Positions 57,735 through 59,725 of a stretch of 59,725 nt of DNA are shown in pieces (position 1 is the stretch's first letter; each line of letters begins with the position of its first letter). This DNA comes from CAUJGQ01 sp042408665 (lineage in GTDB: Bacteria > Chloroflexota > Dehalococcoidia > CAUJGQ01), in contig JBHOQW010000049.1 in the NCBI GenBank assembly GCA_042408665.1, forward strand, positions 1 through 59,725, given 5' to 3'. The translations under genes were made by a program, and so were the position numbers. The notes beneath the pieces were generated by a model that worked only from the letters and a program-made list of their open reading frames with translations, was not told the DNA's origin and searched no databases.

Positions 57735-59432
57735 TCAGAACAGGCCCACCACGCGGCCGCGCTCGTCGATGTCCACGTGCACGGCCGCTGGCTCCGACGG
57801 CAGCCCTGGCATGGTGCGGATCTCGCCCAGGTAGGCCACCAGGAACCCGGCGCCTGCCGCCGGCCGCACCTCGCGCACCGGCACGCGGAAGCCGGAGGGC
57901 CGCCCGCGCAGGCTCGGGTCCGCCGACAGCGACAGGTGCGTCTTGGCCACACACACCGGCAGCTCGCCCAGCCCCCAGGCGCGGTACCGCTCGATCTGTC
58001 GCTTGGCCTCTGGCAGGATGTCGACGCCGTCTGCCCCGTACAGCGCCGTCGCCACTGCGGTGAGCTTCTCTTCCAGCGGCGCCGACAGGTCGTACAGGTA
58101 GTGGAAGCCGTTGGGCTGCTGGGCGGCGGCCACTACGGCGCGCGCCAGCGCCTCGCCGCCGGCGCCGCCCTTGGCCCACGCCTCGCTCACGGCGCAGCCG
58201 CTGGCACCGGCGGCGAGAGCCGCCTCTTCCACCAGGCGCAGCTCGGCCTCGGTGTCGGTGGTGAAGCGGTTGATACACACTACCGCCGGCACGCCGAAGT
58301 GCTTGCTCACATTCTCGATGTGCTTGGTGAGGTTGGGCAGGCCCGCCTCCACCGCGCTCAGGTCCTCGCGTTGCAGGCCCGGGTCCAGCGGCCGCCCGGC
58401 TACCACCCGGTAGCGGCCGGAGTGGGCCTTCAGGGCGCGCACCGTGCACACGATCACGGCCGCGTCTGGGCGCAGGCCACCTGCCCGGCACTTGATGTCG
58501 CACAGCTTCTCGAAACCGAGGTCGCTGCCGAAGCCGCTCTCCGTCACCACGTAGTCCGCTAGCTTGAGCCCGATCTGGTCGGCCACGAGGGAGGAGTTGC
58601 CGTGGGCGATGTTGCCGAACGGCCCGGTGTGCACGAACACCGGCGTATGCTCCAGGGTCTGCAACAGGTTGGGCCGTAGCGCCTCCCGAAGCAGCACCGT
58701 CATCGCCCCGGCGGCCCCGAGGTCCTGGGCTGTGACCGGCCGCCGGTCCTGCGTCTGCGCCACGATGATGCGCCCCAGGCGGGCACGCAGGTCGAGCAGG
58801 TCGCTGGCCAGGCCGAGCACGGCCATCACCTCCGAGGCTACGGCGATGTCGAAGCGCGCCTCGCGTGGCACACCGTTCTCCCGCCCACCCAAACCGATCA
58901 CGATCTGGCGCAGGGCACGATCGGAGATGTCGACCACCCGTGGCCAGGTGATGGTGTGCGGGTCGATGCCCAGGCGGTTGCCGTGCATCAGGTGGTTATC
59001 GATCAGGGCGGCCAGGAGGTTGTGGGCGGCAGCCACGGCGTGCGTGTCACCGGTGAGGTGAAGGTTGAAATCCTCCATCGGCACTACCTGGGCGTAGCCG
59101 CCACCGGCGGCCCCTCCTTTAATACCGAACGTGGGGCCCAGGCTGGGCTGGCGGATGGTGGCGATGGCGGTGTGCCCGATCCGGCAGAGCGCCTGCGCCA
59201 GGCCGATGGTGGTAAGCGTCTTTCCCTCGCCCAGGGGGGTGGGGGTCATGCCCGTGACGGCGATGTACTTGCCGTTGGGCCGCTCTCTGAGCCGGGAGAG
59301 CACCTCGAGGGAGATCTTGGCCTTGTAGCGCCCGTAGGGCTCGACCTCTTCGTCCAGGAGCCCCAGGCCGCGGGCGATCTCAGCAATCGGCCACAGCTCC
59401 GCTTCCTGCGCGATCTCCAAGTCGCTCTTCAC
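57735..59432 (-). CDS. fhs: formate-tetrahydrofolate ligase
   Basis: 565 residues from GTG 59432 (GGAGG about nine bases upstream; an open 18-residue extension is rejected). ATP-binding TPLGEGKTLTTIGLAQAL, GGAAGGGYAQVVPMEDFNLH and LTGDTHAVAAAHNLLAALID are diagnostic, as is TKHIENVSKHFGVPAVVCIN. It makes 10-formyl-THF from formate, THF and ATP, and runs in reverse in some organisms. Next to two MetE-like proteins and ahcY it points to heavy C1 traffic here. Confidence 0.96.
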   Translation of the reverse strand: MKSDLEIAQEAELWPIAEIARGLGLLDEEVEPYGRYKAKISLEVLSRLRERPNGKYIAVTGMTPTPLGEGKTLTTIGLAQALCRIGHTAIATIRQPSLGPTFGIKGGAAGGGYAQVVPMEDFNLHLTGDTHAVAAAHNLLAALIDNHLMHGNRLGIDPHTITWPRVVDISDRALRQIVIGLGGRENGVPREARFDIAVASEVMAVLGLASDLLDLRARLGRIIVAQTQDRRPVTAQDLGAAGAMTVLLREALRPNLLQTLEHTPVFVHTGPFGNIAHGNSSLVADQIGLKLADYVVTESGFGSDLGFEKLCDIKCRAGGLRPDAAVIVCTVRALKAHSGRYRVVAGRPLDPGLQREDLSAVEAGLPNLTKHIENVSKHFGVPAVVCINRFTTDTEAELRLVEEAALAAGASGCAVSEAWAKGGAGGEALARAVVAAAQQPNGFHYLYDLSAPLEEKLTAVATALYGADGVDILPEAKRQIERYRAWGLGELPVCVAKTHLSLSADPSLRGRPSGFRVPVREVRPAAGAGFLVAYLGEIRTMPGLPSEPAAVHVDIDERGRVVGLF

Positions 59433-59582
59433 TGGGCGCCTCCGCCAATTGAGTCTCGTGTTATGGCCCCGGCGTACCGACCTCACCCCGGCCGCGCCGC
59501 CGTGAACCTTTCGGACGGCCGCTATCGTCGGTCATCTGGGCGGTAAACTCAAACCCGCCCTTGGCTAAGGGGTGGGTCGTGC

Positions 59583-59725
59583 TCAGGTGCCGGTTTCCCA
59601 GGCGGCCAGGTAGGCCTCCTGCTCGGGCGTGAGGTGGTCGATGGCCACGCCCAGGCTGGCTAGCTTCAGCCGCGCCACCTCCCGGTCCAGCTCCGCCGGC
59701 ACCGGATACACCCCCGGCGCCAGCG
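59583..59725 (-). CDS. ahcY: adenosylhomocysteinase, C-terminal fragment
   Basis: The frame enters from the right edge and ends at TGA 59585-59583. It reads APGVYPVPAELDREVARLKL, ASLGVAIDHLTPEQEAYL and AAWETGT, the conserved C-terminal tail (Lys/Tyr NAD-contact region) of S-adenosylhomocysteine hydrolase. It clears SAH after SAM-dependent methylation. It is 150 bases upstream of fhs on the same strand. Confidence 0.9.
   Translation of the reverse strand, partial: LAPGVYPVPAELDREVARLKLASLGVAIDHLTPEQEAYLAAWETGT

Overview
The window is high-GC, densely packed bacterial DNA, with most genes on the minus strand in overlapping ATGA/GTGA operons. Several traits point to a Gram-positive-like lineage, most likely Chloroflexota of the Thermomicrobia/Sphaerobacter kind (inference; no 16S gene is present): a T-box leader before ileS, an HspR-type HAIR operator before clpB, LppX/LprG-like and PimA-like lipid genes, F420-type luciferase-family oxidoreductases, a PIG-L deacetylase and unlinked Tat/lipoprotein family-5 solute-binding proteins. 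No tRNA, rRNA, CRISPR or transposase gene was seen.

Layout: 0.1-2.6 kb holds two paralogous secreted HELTH metallopeptidases. 2.6-5.3 kb is a GT4 (PimA-like), CDP-alcohol phosphatidyltransferase and two-module thioredoxin-fold operon. 5.3-10 kb holds a disrupted fakA/yloV-type gene, rpmB, rpe, argH and a peroxiredoxin whose peroxidatic position is an in-frame TGA. 10.2-16.7 kb is an apparent RiPP locus with two paralogous precursor-like peptides, a SPASM radical SAM enzyme, a CX7CX2C 'RiPP maturation radical SAM protein 1' and a divergent protein kinase-methyltransferase fusion. A short helical motif, LxxFxxxLxxxERxxLxxLL, recurs in both peptides, the SPASM enzyme and the fusion protein. 16.7-22.6 kb holds MFS, HAD, methyltransferase and PIG-L genes and an LprG/P55-like lipoprotein-transporter pair. 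22.7-23.8 kb is selD, itself with an in-frame TGA at its catalytic Sec/Cys site.

23.9-30.6 kb has a DehI-like dehalogenase, agmatinase, LLM oxidoreductase, FKBP lipoprotein, TlpA-like protein, pyruvoyl arginine decarboxylase (with agmatinase, a putrescine route), a NUDIX hydrolase and a CnoX-like thioredoxin. 30.7-37.6 kb has a solute-binding protein, a LarA-like protein across a palindrome-rich divergent promoter, a frameshifted M20 amidohydrolase and an S9 peptidase. 37.7-40.0 kb is a cobalt-type nitrile hydratase operon (beta, alpha, then a [2Fe-2S] ferredoxin-activator fusion interrupted by an in-frame TGA at a cluster-ligand cysteine, then a 27-residue membrane peptide). clpB and ileS follow.

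46.9-59.7 kb looks catabolic: a broken small gene, ASCH protein, flavin reductase, LigB-type extradiol dioxygenase, LigJ-like amidohydrolase, RidA, LLM oxidoreductase, two MetE-like methyltransferases, a second solute-binding protein, RraA/LigK-like aldolase, formate-tetrahydrofolate ligase and the end of adenosylhomocysteinase. Together these could demethylate methoxy-aromatics and cleave a gallate/protocatechuate-type ring, with the C1 unit entering folate metabolism (inference).

The two strongest leads are (i) selenocysteine use at three loci, including a nitrile hydratase ferredoxin-activator fusion that I do not recognise as a described selenoprotein, and (ii) the RiPP locus with a leader-like motif shared by substrates and enzymes.
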